From NCBI RefSeq assembly GCF_027580225.2, contig NC_073356.2, forward strand, positions 3,472,001 through 3,536,000: DNA of 64,000 bases, in the 5' to 3' direction. Source of the DNA: Misgurnus anguillicaudatus. Lineage: Eukaryota > Chordata > Actinopteri > Cypriniformes > Cobitidae. Shown here piece after piece: positions 23,507-35,757 of this stretch (within the stretch, counting starts at the first letter, position 1; each line of letters begins with the position of its first letter). Made by a program: the position numbers and the translations under genes. The notes beneath the pieces were generated by a model that ran no database searches, was not told the DNA's origin, and saw only the letters and a list, made by a program, of their open reading frames with translations.

Positions 23507-24370
23507 CGGCCTTGTCCAAGAGTGGAAATGATCGATGTTATTTGAAGTCGGCTCTTAAAGGACAAAATATCCCATAAGCTATTACGTAGCTATTATACAA
23601 TTTTTTTCAGAAAATTCTTGCGACCCAGTGGTTGGGGGCCTCTGCTCTAGGTAGCACTTACGCATAATTACGTCAATCAAAATGTTTTTAAAAACTCAAA
23701 ATAGAATTGTCTCGGAGGCCCCCCTGATGTCAGAAAACCCATCAACAGTAGAATCTGCGAGCTAAGACATCAGGTGAAGAGCAAAAGCATGGTTTTATAA
23801 GTGGTTTACATCTGTGAAGATCCAAGATGGACTCCTAACCAGGATAACGGACTGTTCTTTTGGCAATTTATTTATTTGCTTTTCAACGGTTCCCAAAGTT
23901 TCTTGAAAGTTTGTTTATTATTTATTTATTCATTATTGTCTGTGCATTTTGTTTATAGATATTGTCTTTATATTGTATAAAGGCACTGCTGAAAGTTTGA
24001 AATGGACATTGATAATTTAAGTTGCGTTATATTTTGTATATTTTTTGTTTAATGGCACTCTTTTAAAATGTAGTTTATGTAAATGCAATGCAACACATTT
24101 ATGTAATGTAATGTAAAGCCAACCACATTTTCTTTGACTGACCATATGCAAAACCTCTTGTGGTTTTAATAGGCCTATATAACTCTGCCTGATTAAAAGA
24201 AAATAAAGGTGGCTTTTGATAGATTACCCATCAGTCTGTGTTAATATGTGGTGTAAATGTTTGTATATTGCAGGGTGCATATTTAAGTATTTATATATTT
24301 TAGATGTTTCATGTACATATACTGTATCCCCATATATGTTCATACATTGTATGTGCATGTTCTCATATAA
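23504..24370. other. Unassigned AT-rich stretch
   Basis: A possible hAT right end reads GTTGGGGGCCTCTG at about 23631. From 24060 there are TGTAATGTAATG tracts. Nothing coding is recognised. Confidence 0.35.
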
Positions 24371-24985
24371 GTACACATATTGTGCATACATTTACAATAT
24401 ATATGTACATATATTTCCATCTAATTTTACATATATGTAAAATGTATTCCACAACATATCGAACACAAATCTACGTATATATTTCCATATAGTTGTACAT
24501 ATATTTGAAATATATTCTACCATATAGTAAACATACATGTGACACACTATATCTGTACATATATTGTAAATACATCTTCACATATATGCACATATATTTA
24601 ACATATTTCCCATCTAATTTTACATATATTTAAAATGTATTCCACAATATATCGAACACATATCTACATATATTTCATGTATTTTCCATTTAATTTTACA
24701 TATATTTGAAATATATTCTACCATATAGTAAACATATATGTGACACTATATCTGTACATATATTGTTAATACATCTTCACATATATGCACATATATTTCA
24801 CATATTTCCCATCTAATTTTACATATATTTAAAATGTATTCAACAATATATCGAACACATATCGACACATATTTCATGTATATTTCCGTATAATTTACAT
24901 ATATTTAAAATATATTCTACCATATAGTAAACATACATGTGACACTATATCTACACATATATTGTTAATACATTTTCACATATAA
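24371..24985. repeat. AT-rich minisatellite, ~202-bp unit, three copies
   Basis: Each unit has ATTTTACATATAT, ATATCGAACACA, ATATTCTACCATATAGTAAA and GTGACACTATATCT. The CTACCATATAGTAAAC landmark recurs at about 24516, 24719 and 24918. Surrounding sequence to about 25160, and again 29433-29535, is the same TATATA-rich character, so the transposon block 25165-29429 interrupts this region. Confidence 0.85.
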
Positions 24986-25523
24986 ATCGAAATACAATAT
25001 TGCGGATATTTATTAATATAATATTTCATATATTTTTAAATATATAAACACATATATTATATTCATGTACAATATATTGAAAGCGGCAATAATTTGTATA
25101 TTTTGCAATATACTGCAATATATTACACATATATAGAATATATGTACCATCAATATATTATTCCGGGCTCTATCTTACACCCGGCGCAATGCAGCGCAAT
25201 GCGCGACGCAAGTGTCTTTCGCTAGTTTCCAACCTAATTTTCACGTTTAGCGCCGCGTTGTTTAAATAGCAAATGCATTTGCGCCCGCTTTTGCGCCCAT
25301 GGGCGTTCTGGTCTGTAAATGAGGTGTGTTCAGGCGCATTGTTGACGCGTTGCTATTTTGAGGCAACTAAAATAGACTACGCCATTGACCAACAAAAACC
25401 TGGTCTAAAGTCTAAAGTCAATGGCGCAATGTGTTTTATGTTATTTAAAGAGCGCATTAGTAATATGCGCTTATAAACGGGAGGACAACGCTTGCTTATC
25501 ACAAAGTAAATGAATGCGCAGCA

Positions 25524-26876
25524 CAGGGTTATTATCGTAAACGAAAACTATCACGAAAACTGAAACTATTAGTGAAAAAACATTTTCGTTAACTGAAATA
25601 AAATAAAAACGAAGGTTTCTAAAAAAAACTAAAACTAAACTATAACTATAATGTGGACCTGTAAAACTAACTAAAACTAACTAAAATGTTGGAAAACAAA
25701 ACTTGCGTTTTCGTTTTTTAAATGTTATTGGATCAGCAGTTGAACACGGAGTCACTCATATTACCGGATCATAAGCAAATGAGCAGATGTTGCTGGATCA
25801 TTAATGACCAATAGGTGGCAGTCTATTAGAACTCCTGACCTGCACAGCAGCGTCACGTGATGTGTATGACGCTATCAGGGCACTGGATCCCTGCCCCCGA
25901 GCCAACAGTTCGGTTCAGAAAACATCATCTGGTTGCTAACGGCTAGTTTAGTAAGACAATTTGTTTCTGCTGGCAAACCATTACAATAACTGAAGAAGGC
26001 TTAATTATCGCAGTGTACTGTACACGGAAGCATAAAAACGTTTAATATGGCTGAAAACGCTGACGTTAACCGCTTGCTTGGCAGTGTTAGCTGACGCTTT
26101 TTGGTTGCTATGATACAGAATGTCCGCTTAACTAATCTGAAACTATTATATGCCTTTGCGGATAATCAACAAATAACATTATATATTAATTTTTAGTCAA
26201 CAAATAGGTATATTACAGTATGTTAGTACAGCGATCTCTTCTGGTACAGAAATGGACATTCATAGACAGAACATTAAACTTTGCATTGATTTTCGGTTGT
26301 TGTGCACAGTTTGTACAAGTAGGATGTGCTGATTTGCTCTAAATTATCTGGGTTATTTTTAACCCAATGCTGGGAAAATATTGGACAGAACACATATGTT
26401 GGTTTATAAATAAACATATGCTGGGTTGTTTCAATGCAATGCTGGGTTGTTTTAACTCATGTTTGGGTTAACAACAACCCAGCATATGATTATTTATAAC
26501 CAAACATGTATATTTATATATGTATATTATATTTACCCAAATAACACAACAGAATTTTGTGTGTTGGTAAGTGTGGTATTTGTCCTGCCCTTTGATTGAT
26601 AGGCCTAAATAAACAAAGGTTTTTTTTAAATCCTCTTATTCTCATCGTATTTTCAACATTTCCAGATTTGGCAAGGTGTATGTAACACAACCATGATATT
26701 ATGCTAAAGACTAAAACTAAATAAAAACTAAAAGTAATGATTTTTGAAAAATAGAAACGAAATCAAAACTATTTATGCACCTCTAAAAAGAACTAAAACT
26801 AAACTGAAATAAAATAACATTTACAAAACGAAATAAAAATAAAAACTAATATTTTTTTTAAACTATAATAACCCTG
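25524..26876. mobile_element. hAT element with perfect 8-bp duplication
   Basis: Ends are CAGGGTTATTATCG and TATAATAACCCTG, with GCGCAGCA on both sides (25516-25523 and 26877-26884). Subterminal ACTAAAACTAAA motifs repeat at both ends. About 26340-26540 holds a degraded copy of the CTGGGTTA foldback. There is no transposase. Confidence 0.93.
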
Positions 26877-27261
26877 GCGCAGCATCACAAAAATGCTTTT
26901 AAATATGAAAGATTAAAGGATTGAATGTAAAAGATTATTATTGAGTCTCTTGGACATAAATGAGAACTAATTATGAGACGTTAAAAGGCGCAAAGAGCTG
27001 CATCACCTGCAGCCTGGTAAGTAAATGAATGCTTTGCTTTGAACAAATGCATCTGTTTTTAAATGTTTTTTTTTTAATGCTACCTCACGGATTTATTGTA
27101 TATGATGACTCTGTACCTGCGGATATGGTGAGATGAGAAACATTTTTAAGTAATGCTTAAAAAAACTCTTAGCTAAAAAAACGCTGTCCAAAGTGCTGAA
27201 ACGTGAGGAGAGCCGTTTGTAAATTCTTTATCTCATGTTTGTTACAAATAAAGTATTTTTA

Positions 27262-28928
27262 GGGCCCTATTTTAAGGATCTAAGCGCATTGTCTAAAGCG
27301 CACAGCGCAACGTCTAAATGGGCGTGTCCGAATCCACTTTTGCTAATTTAACGACGGGAAAAATGGTTTTTGCGCGGAGCGCATGGTCGAAAAGGGGAGG
27401 GCCTATTGTAATGGGAGTATTTTGGGCGTAACGTGCAGTAAACCAATGAGAGTCACAGCTCTCATTCCCTTTAAAAGCAAGTTGCGCTGGCGCTATGTCT
27501 AATCCCTATTTAGATGACGAACTTTGTAAACTGAAAAACTAAGCGGAGGAAGAAGATCCCCAGTTTAAGATTAATGTTAAATAATTGTGTTGTTTTTCAC
27601 TTGTATTGAAATTGTTATTTTTTTATTAAAACCTTTAAAACCCGTTTTCTTTTAGTCATGGAAGTAAAAAAGCAGGCTTGTAATTGCTTTAAATGTATGG
27701 ATCCAATATCATCAAAAAATAATTAACAAGTATGTAAGATAATGTTTGTTCTCTAAAAATACTTTATTTGTAACAAACAGGAGATAAAGAAATTACAAAC
27801 GGCTCTCCTCACGTTTCAGCACTTTGGACAGCGGTCTTTTTAGCAAAGAGTTTTTTTTAAGCATTACTTAAAATGTTTCTCATCTCACCATATCCGCAGG
27901 TACAGAGTCATCATATACACTAAATCCGTGAGGTAGCATTAAAAAAAACATTTAAAAACAGATGCATTTGTTTAAAGTAAGCATTTATTTACTTACCAGG
28001 CTGCAGGTGAAGCAGCTCTTTGCGCCTTCTAACGTCTGTCAGGACTCTGCCTTGAAGTCTTGTTATATTTGTATTTTGTCATGGTGGCAGAGTTCTGGCA
28101 GCCCCTGGCCTTGTGTGGAGGTTCATGCCTTGTTTTTGTGTTTGGCATGTACCTCCGGTGTCTTGTCATTTGTCCCCGCTCCCTCGTTCTCCTGCTTATT
28201 GTTAATTATCACTTATTCCCATCACCTGTTCCCGCTCGTTATCTTGTTTGCTTTCTTCTATTTAATGTCAGTGTATCTTTAGTTCTGTGCAGGTTCATTG
28301 TGTTCTGTTCTTGTGGTCGTGTTGCAGTCTAGTATCCAGTCATAGTCAAGTGTTATGTTTTCATGTTTTGTACCCCCTCATGGGTTTTGTTTTGTCAAAG
28401 AATAAAGTGTTTTCTGTTTATCCCTGACATCGTTGCATTTGGGTTCATCTGTCCAGCAAACCCTCACAACGTCTCATAATTACTCCTCATTTACGTCCAA
28501 GAGACTCAATAATAATCTTTTACATTCAATCCTTTAATCTTTCATATTTAAAAGCATTTTTGTGCTGCTGCGCATTCATGTACCTTGTGATAAGCAAACA
28601 CGCGTTGTCCTCCCGTTTATAGGCGCATATTACTAAAGCGCTCTTTAAATAACATAAAACACATTGCGCCATTGACTTTAGACTTTAGACCAGGTTTTTG
28701 TTGGTCAATGGCGTAGTCTATTTTAGTTGCCTCAAAATAGCAACGCACCAACAATGCGCCTGAACACGCCTCGTTTTCAGACCAGAACGCCCATGGGCTC
28801 AAAAGGGGGCGCAAATGCATTTGCTATTTAAACAACGCGGCGCTAAACGTTAAAATTAGGGTGGAAACTAGCGAAAGACACTTGCGTCGCGCATTGCGCT
28901 GCATTGCGCCGGGTGTAAGATAGAGCCC
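27262..28928 (-). mobile_element. Second copy of the same element, inserted in reverse inside the first
   Basis: It starts GGGCCCTATTTTAAGGATC and ends GTGTAAGATAGAGCCC, the opposite order to the outer copy. The flanks are TTA and ATA (27259-27261 and 28929-28931), an imperfect 3-bp duplication. Its sequence without the solo LTR (about 1230 bp) matches the reverse complement of the outer copy along its length. The result is two interleaved pairs of inverted arms. Confidence 0.85.
28037..28468 (+). mobile_element. Solo LTR with 5-bp duplication
   Basis: Starts TGTCAGGACTC and ends AACCCTCACA, flanked by ACGTC at 28032-28036 and 28469-28473. AATAAAG at about 28402 fits a poly(A) signal. It is related to the solo LTR at 14209. 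The short ORFs across it are incidental. Confidence 0.92.
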
Positions 28929-29432
28929 ATAGAGTACAAACCTTATCTTACATACTTGTAAATAATTTTTTGATGATATTGGATAGCCATACATTTAAAG
29001 CAATTAAAAGCCTGCTTTTTACTTCCATGACTAAAAGAAAACGGATTTTAAAGGTTTTAATAAAAAAAAAAAAAAACAATTTCAATACAAGTGAAAAACA
29101 ACACAATTATTTAACATTAATCTTAAACCGGGGATCGTCTTCCTCCGCTTAGTTTTTCAGTTTACAAAGTTCGTCATCTAAATAGGGATTAGACATAGCA
29201 CCAGCGCAACTTGCTTTTAAAGGGGATGAGAGCTGAGTCTCTCATTGGTTTACTGCACGTTACGCCCAAAATACTCCCATTACAATAGGACCAACCCTTT
29301 TCGACCATGCGCTCGGCGCAAAAACCATTTTTCCCGTCTTTAAATTAGCAAAAGTGGATTCGGACACGCCCATTTAGACGTTGCGCTGTGCGCTTTAGAC
29401 AATGCGCTTAGATCGTTAAAATAGGGCCCTCC

Positions 29433-29991
29433 ATGTATTGCCAATATATAATATATTGGAAAATGGAAAGTAAAATAATATATTGCAATATATTACAATA
29501 TATTTCAAGTAATATATTGGTAAATATATTTTCCTTTCGTAAGGGATAAGACCGGCTCAGCGGGAAAGTCCCGACTCTCACGATTGTCACTCCCCTACTG
29601 GCTGGAAGTGAGTGCTCACTCAGCGTCCAGGATTTGAGACATGCTGCCTAAATCCGTTTGTGCTGAAGATCGCATACACCCATTTCAGGCAGGATCATGG
29701 TCCCCTCAAGCCAGCATGCATGAGTATGTTAATAGTTTGTTTACTTTCTACACGAAGTTATGCTAACATTATGCGGTCTGCCTATCTCTCTATACTAGCC
29801 TGTCTGTATGTCTGTCTGTATCTATAATCTGCGCTATCAGTACTTTACTCGTCTCTCTACAGTCACTCTCAATGCTCTCAAGGCGGCTTTGGTAAATTCT
29901 CTGCCCAGCGTGACGTAATACAGTGCGTTGTGGGGGAAAGGAGAATCATTGCAAACCGCTGTACTTTTTCGTATTAAATTCTGTTTTGTGA
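29433..29991. other. AT-rich minisatellite continuation and unassigned sequence
   Basis: 29433-29535 is TATATTGCAATATATTAC-type sequence continuing the array interrupted at 25165. The rest shows CTGTCTGTATGTCTGTCTGT near 29800 and no coding signal. Confidence 0.5.
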
Positions 29992-30074
29992 TACCCAACC
30001 AGCCCCGCCGCTCCCATAACGCGCATCATGCGCTGTGCGTAGGGCACCACGTGCTGAGGGGGCACCAAACATAA

Positions 30075-30824
30075 TAGGTGTGTTCGACTAAATGCGGCGC
30101 TGCGCAGACCGATCGGCGGCTGACTTGAAGCAGTGCATTCTGGTTAGTATTTTTGTCCGACTTCAGCTGGCGCTGCAGGCACGTGACTGTGTCATATGGT
30201 TTTTAAGTACCGCGAGAGCGGTTCGAGATCAGCCGCCTGAGTTAGCCAGCGCATTTCCCGAAGAGGAGCTGCACGGGCTGTAATGACGACACAGCTGTTT
30301 CACCATTGGTCGGATTCACCACATGACAACAATCACGTGTGTCTCGTGCTTATTTTCACGCCCTCAGTTCCACAAATGCTCACAAATCTGTATTTTTATA
30401 ACAGTTAAAGCTCTTTTCATGTAGTCGCGATGTTATATTGTGTCGTCTTCATCAAAATAAAATGGAAATAGAAATGAAAAAACGTAGACCCCACTTCATT
30501 GGTATTTAAATAATTTATGCTTATTTTGAACTTTATTATTGTAAAAACAGATGATGTACGCCTCTTCAGTTCCACTCATGCTCATACACGGACATTCAAA
30601 ACAGTATAATTCACTTTTTATGTAGTTTACATCTTACAAATCATGTTTATTGCGATAAAGCAAGCATACGGCACGTGATCTGCCATGCCTGACGTAAATG
30701 CCGCAAACTACGGGAAGCACAGCGCGTCCGACTTCAGGTCTCCGTTTTCAGCTCCTCCCCACCTGCACGCGGCTAATCTCGCCGATCGGTTACATCCAGC
30801 CACAGCCGATGTCGAACACACCTA
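30075..30824. mobile_element. Foldback-type element with TAGGTGTGTTCGA ends
   Basis: TAGGTGTGTTCGA at the left is mirrored by TCGAACACACCTA at the right. Inner matches include CCGATCGGC, GTCCGACTTCAG and its relatives. 750 bp, non-coding. Confidence 0.8.
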
Positions 30825-31025
30825 ATAGCCTAATGAAAAAAAATTATAATGCTGATATTATTTCATTAGCCTATGGAAATATTATTAGGCACTTTTTATC
30901 CATATATATGTTACAAAAAAGGTGGGACGAGATAATTTAGTTGCTCTAGTATAGAAAGTATGTCCCCCAGCCTTTGATGGTCAGTGCCGGTTGATCGCGC
31001 GGGCGCCTGACGAAGTTTGAAAGAG

Positions 31026-31256
31026 GCCGTTTCTCAATCCGAAGGCTGCAGCCTCCAGAGGTCGCATTTCTAGGCTGTATACGTCATCAAAGCGTTCTTA
31101 TTTCGTAATATTAACGATTATACAGTTGACAATTATTCTTAGTTAATCGTAAATTGTTGTAATATGCTTATGACTCGCTAATGTAATGTTCAGTTAACTG
31201 AAATAAACCAGACTTGATGACGTATGCAGCCTGCAGCCTTCGGATTGAGAAACGGC
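31026..31256. mobile_element. Foldback MITE (GGCCGTTTCTCAATCC ends)
   Basis: GGCCGTTTCTCAATCCGAAG is mirrored by a right arm ending TTGAGAAACGGCC. The right half closely resembles 2010-2150. Confidence 0.85.
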
Positions 31257-32101
31257 CAGTCAGAAAAGACAGCCGAAGTCAGGATCAGAAAAAAAGAAGA
31301 AACTGCGGGATGATGCCCGTGCATCACTTGCTGGCCCAGGTAAGTCCATCATGTTTAATTATTTCTAAATATGGGAAATGTGCATGGGCTGCACCTGCTC
31401 CTAATCGTAATGCGCCTCGAACTTGCTTTGCTGACATAATGTTAGCAAACTATGTTGTTATAATTTATAACTTCAGTGCAAGCTAAATTGAGATTTTACT
31501 GTAAAACATTACCTATGGATATGCATTTTACAAACTTTCTTTACTTCGTTTCTTTAGATATTGAGCAGTAGTTTATTTTGTGGTTTATTTTGACGTGACG
31601 ATGGTTAATACTTTCTCAGTAAAAGTTAACGTTAGCAGTCAGTGCTCATGGTAGGCTAACAATTTCCTGACTGTTAAATATATATAAATATAAAACGTCA
31701 TTATATATGATATGAAGCAAACATTACTGTGGCACTTTGGTCTCTGAATCTTTGTTTTATTTAAGAATATTGATTATTCTTGTTTACTTATTGATGTTTA
31801 TTTAATGTAATTTATTTGAAGTGACATTGTACTTGGGAAAACATGTGTGGATTATTTTGATAATTTAAGTTTGGTATTTTTTTCTATTTTGCTATTCTAT
31901 AAAAGTTTGCACTTTCAAATGAGTAGTGTGTGTTGTCTAAAGCTGTGAAGATTTTACTTTCTGCTATTAAGTTATATGTTTGGTAATAAAAAATTAAACT
32001 GGCAAAAACAAACGTTTTTTTCCTCAGGGTCAGGGTGGGGGGCTTTATAAAGGAATTATGCTTAGGGCACCAAAATGGCTAGCAGCGGCACTGTACCCAA
32101 C

Positions 32102-32480
32102 AACATAAAATACAATGAATAACAGTTTAAATGTTTATTATCAACAAGCAAATTGCACAAATTTGTTGAAAAATGTAACCTGCAACACGCCCTTTAAGTC
32201 TAAGCTTAAGACATTCTTCTTTAACAAAGCATTCTCATAAAATGTCAAGTAAATGTACCTATCCCGCAATAGCTAGTTTGTCCAGAACAAAACATTCACG
32301 TAACTCATCTGGGTAATATACTTATGCCGCAATAGTTAGCCTGTCTGGAACCGAGCGGATTTTAAACCACAATACTGTATGACACTTGCATTACATGCGG
32401 ACAGCCCCTAAGCTAATAGGATTCTATTTTTCTCTCCGTCTATTTTTCTCGACCCCGAGGACAATAAGACAAACAGACCC
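32102..32480 (+). repeat. LINE 3' end and 3' untranslated fragment
   Basis: Reads FKSKLKTFFFNKAFS then a stop near 32238, the usual C-terminus of L2-like fish LINEs, followed by UTR motifs CCGCAATAG repeated at 32264 and 32328 and CTCTCCGTCTATTTTTCTCG. The next LINE fragment follows at once, so this is a junction of two truncated copies. Confidence 0.65.
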
Positions 32481-32499
32481 ATTTTTTGTTGCTGTGAAG

Positions 32500-33530
32500 A
32501 GGGTTTTTCTCAACCACAACATTTTGTTATCTCGTTTAGAGAACTGGGTGGGCATTAGAGATTCAGCTCTTGAGTGGTTCCGTTCATATCTCCAATCTAG
32601 GACTTTCTCAGTGTCGATAGGTCAGTATTCCTCTACGACTGCTTCTCTTGTTAATGGGGTTCCACAGGGATCAATTTTAGCCCCACTTCTTTTTAATTTG
32701 TATATGCTACCTCTGGGGAATATCATTCAAAGTTTTAGCATTTCTTTTCACCTGTACGCCGATGACTCACAATTGTATATCCCATTAAAATCCAATGCCT
32801 CTTTACAGCCCCTATTAAATTGCCTGGACAGCATTAAGACATGGATGGAAAATAATTTTCTCCAATTAAACCGTGACAAAACTGAGGTCATTATTTTTGG
32901 TCCACAAAAAATCGGTCTGAGAAATATTTGGGCCCTTATTCATGTAAAGTCTTCTGTAAAAAATCTGGGGGTCATCTTTGATTCTGAACTCAATTTTGAG
33001 AAACAAATTAGCTCTGTTGTCAAGAGCAGTTTTTATCAACTACGAACTATCTCCAAATTGAAACCAATGTTAAACTTTAAGGATCTAGAAAAGGTAATAC
33101 ATGTGTTTATCTCATCTCGATTAGATTACTGTAATTCTCTGTATGTTGGTCTTCCACACTGCTCTTTAAATCGTCTACAGTTAGTTCAAAATGCAGCTGC
33201 TAGGCTCCTGTCTGGTGAGAAAAAGTTTGATCACATATCGCCAGTGCTAGCCTCTCTACACTGGCTTCCAGTTAATTTTAGAATACAGTTAAAAGTTTTT
33301 TTAACTGTTTTTAAAGCTCTTAGTGGTAAAACACCCAATTATATTTTAGAAATCATTCACCCTTACACAGCACCCAGATCTCTTAGGTCCAATGATCTAT
33401 CTCTTCTCTGTGTCCCTCGCTCAAGGCTTAAATCTAAAGGGTTATGTATCTGTACAGCACTTTGGTCAGCTAGAGCTGATTTTAAATGTGCTTTATAAAT
33501 AAACTTACATACTTTTTAGATTGTAGATAT
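32500..33530 (+). pseudogene. L2-like LINE reverse transcriptase fragment
   Basis: The readable frame runs to a stop at 33498. It contains NILLSRLENWVGI, GVPQGSILAPLLFNLY, the catalytic YADD box (as HLYADDSQLY), NFLQLNRDKTEVIIFG and the tail block LDYCNSLYVGL to NAAARLLSG. The start is missing: the first ~40 codons of the longer open frame (from 32386) are LINE 3' UTR and not protein. Near the end the frame jumps from SRLKSKG straight into 3' UTR sequence (GTACAGCACTTTGG), so the C-terminus is deleted. No endonuclease remains. Confidence 0.85.
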
Positions 33531-33544
33531 TTTCCAAGTAGACA

Positions 33545-34324
33545 CACTGTTGAAAACATTGCAATGGCATTTGATGACATAACAGAGTAGTATGAAATTA
33601 CAAACAAGATTGATTACATCTTAACAGATAATGCAGAAAACATGAAATGTGCGCACTCTCTTCAGCTGGTTATTGGTGATAGATTAAGAGAAGCCAAATT
33701 CATATCTCTGGCCATAGCAAAAGCATCCAAGCTTACTTCTTTACTGCACAGCAGCACTACTTTCAAGACCCGTTTTAAAGCTGCTTTTGGGAACAAATCA
33801 CTACCAGTTGCGAACGTTACTTGTTGGAATTCAACGTTTAAGCAGGTGCAAGCCATTACATATCTTGACTACAAAATTCTGGCAGAAGTCTGTGTTAAAG
33901 ACTTTGAAAACGTGATGTTTACTCTCCATGAATTGAACAAGAGCTGAGTGCAGTTCTAGGACCATTTTCAGAGGCAACTGACCTAACACAAGGTGAAACT
34001 TCTGTGACAATAAGCATGGTGGTTCCTACTGTTTTGGTCCTAAACACACATCTTCTGAAAATGGGAGAGACAAGATCCCAGTCCCAGTCTTTAATTAAGG
34101 CCCTTCACACCTCTCTTCAAATAAGATTTTCAGGAATATTTGTGAAAGCTAAAATGGCCATGGAGTGTGAAGAACCCATGCCTTTTTACCAAGATGTGTA
34201 CTTTCTTTCTGCAAGACTTCATCCACAATTTCGTCTTAACTGGGTGGACTTAGATGTTACCAACCATGATGCCACATCACTAAAGATGTACAGAGAAGAT
34301 GTAAAGAGGACTCTGACCAGTTAG
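33545..34324 (+). pseudogene. hAT transposase fragment
   Basis: Conserved hAT features appear in order: HTVENIAMAF, then ILTDNAENMK carrying an acidic catalytic-type residue, CAHSLQLVIGD, LLHSSTTFK, NVTCWNSTFKQV and, after a frameshift near 33935, ELSAVLGPFSEAT, SMVVPTVLVLNTHLL and FLSARLHPQF. The N-terminal zinc finger and the C-terminal dimerisation region are absent. A stop at 33603 and the shift make it inactive. Nearest relatives would be ZBED-like transposases. Confidence 0.85.
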
Positions 34325-34564
34325 TATTTTTCTCCAGTCTGCTACATTTTAATGCCACTATTATTTCATATATTATTTAAAACTTGTGACCCTGCCTGTG
34401 GAAACCCAGCTAAAGTATTTTTTTGTGATGTACTGTTTTCTATATAAAACCATCTTACATAATGTAAAGAACATTCTGTGAAAATACATCTATAACCTTG
34501 TTATCTTTAATACTGATCATGTCAAAGATTGAAATCATGGTAAAATTAATGATTAAAATCAAAC

Positions 34565-35757
34565 TTTAACTCTTTCCCCACTCTAACAAATCTAACAAAA
34601 GTGCTTTAGTTTTGTACCCAGTAACATTTTGTATCCAACCTCACATTTTAGCTATGAGATTTATCGAGCATTTTAAGCTGACAAAGAATTTAGTAGGTTG
34701 GATACTGGATTTCCTGACAAATAGAACCCAGAGGGTAAAAGTAAATGGCATTTTATCAGATTTATTATGTTCGTCCACTGGTTCACCCCAGGGCTGTGTT
34801 CTTTCTCCGTTATTTTATATCTTGTATACTAATGTGTCAAAGTAATCATGTAAACAGGACCATATTGAAATTTGCTGATGACACTGTTGTTGTTAGTTTG
34901 CTACATGAAAATGAGTCTGGCCATGGTCCTGTTATTGAGGGGTTCGTCACCTGGTGTGATGAATCCTATTTGGAGTTAAATATTACTAAAACAAAGGACA
35001 TGATTATAGATTTTAGAACTTGTGCTTCACGCCATGACACCACAATTTTTAAAGATCAGGTTGTGGATTGTGTAGAAAGCTACAAATATCTTGGCACAGT
35101 CATAGATTCTAAACTGACTTTTGAAAAGAACTGTAGGTGGTATGTAAAAAGGGCCATCAGCATCTGTTTTGTCTCAGAAAGCTGTCTAGATTTCATATTG
35201 ATAAAACTATGATGACCCTCTTTTATCGGGCATTTATCGAATCAATCTTGTCGTTCTCCCTTGTAGCGTGGTTTGGAAATTTGTCTTTGAAGAACAAAAA
35301 CTCTTTAAATCAAATTATTAGGTGGGCAAGTAAGATCATAGGTGAGCCACAGCTTAACTTAGCAGACCTTTATTCTAATTTTTAAAGCGCAAGGCGAGTT
35401 TTATTATTAAAGATTGGTCCCACCCTTTACATGATGAGTTCCAGCTACTCCCCTCTGGATGTCGGTTCGTGGCCCCTAGGTGGAGAACTAAACCATATAA
35501 AAACACTTTTGTACCTGCTGCTATAAAACTATTGAACGAAAAAAGCAGGAGATGATATGTATGGTTATTTTATATATTTTAGTTGGGTATTGAGGGTGTG
35601 TGCAGAAGCAAATTGTCATGACCTTTTTACATATTGTAATATTTTATTGCTATTGTATGTTATTATGTCTTATGAATTGTTTTTAAGGTTGGATTGCTGA
35701 ATGTCCAGTCTGCGCAACAAATTAACCTTTGGCTACCAATAAAGATACCTTGACCTT
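34565..35757 (+). pseudogene. CR1/L2/Rex1-like LINE, 5'-truncated
   Basis: Reads GWILDFLTNRTQRVKVNG, GSPQGCVLSPLFYILYTN, a shift, LKFADDTVVV (FADD catalytic box), WCDESYLELNITKTKDM, DFRT, VESYKYLGTVIDSKLTF and, after another shift, TLFYRAFIESILSFSLVAWFG. The end has AATAAAG and CCTTGACCTTGATG, a short tandem 3' tail. At least two frameshifts break it. It is the same LINE type as the minus-strand copy at 45948-49400. Confidence 0.85.

Larger units (their letters stand above)
25165..29429 (+). mobile_element. PIF/Harbinger-like non-autonomous element, outer copy
   Basis: The left end is GGGCTCTATCTTAC; the right end is GTTAAAATAGGGCCC, with TCC on both sides (25162-25164 and 29430-29432). Removing the inner copy, the hAT element and their duplications leaves about 1234 bp, equal to the inner copy after its own insert is removed. 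GGG-type ends and 3-bp duplications suit PIF/Harbinger. The element is non-coding and rich in GCGC and TGCGC motifs near its ends. Confidence 0.8.
30000..32093. mobile_element. hAT element with perfect 8-bp duplication and nested MITEs
   Basis: The left end CAGCCCCGCCGCT and the reverse of the right end, CAGTGCCGCTGCT, match at 11 of 13. TACCCAAC flanks both sides (29992-29999 and 32094-32101). GGGCACCA occurs near both ends. Inserted in it are elements at 30075-30824 and 31026-31256. No transposase domain is visible. Confidence 0.88.

Noticed and set aside
25273..28820. Two near-identical 67-codon ORFs starting MHLRPLL
   Set aside because: They lie in the inverted arms of the PIF-like element copies and have no domain.
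32386..32500. N-terminal part of the 370-codon ORF
   Set aside because: It is LINE 3' UTR sequence read in frame by chance; protein homology starts near 32500.
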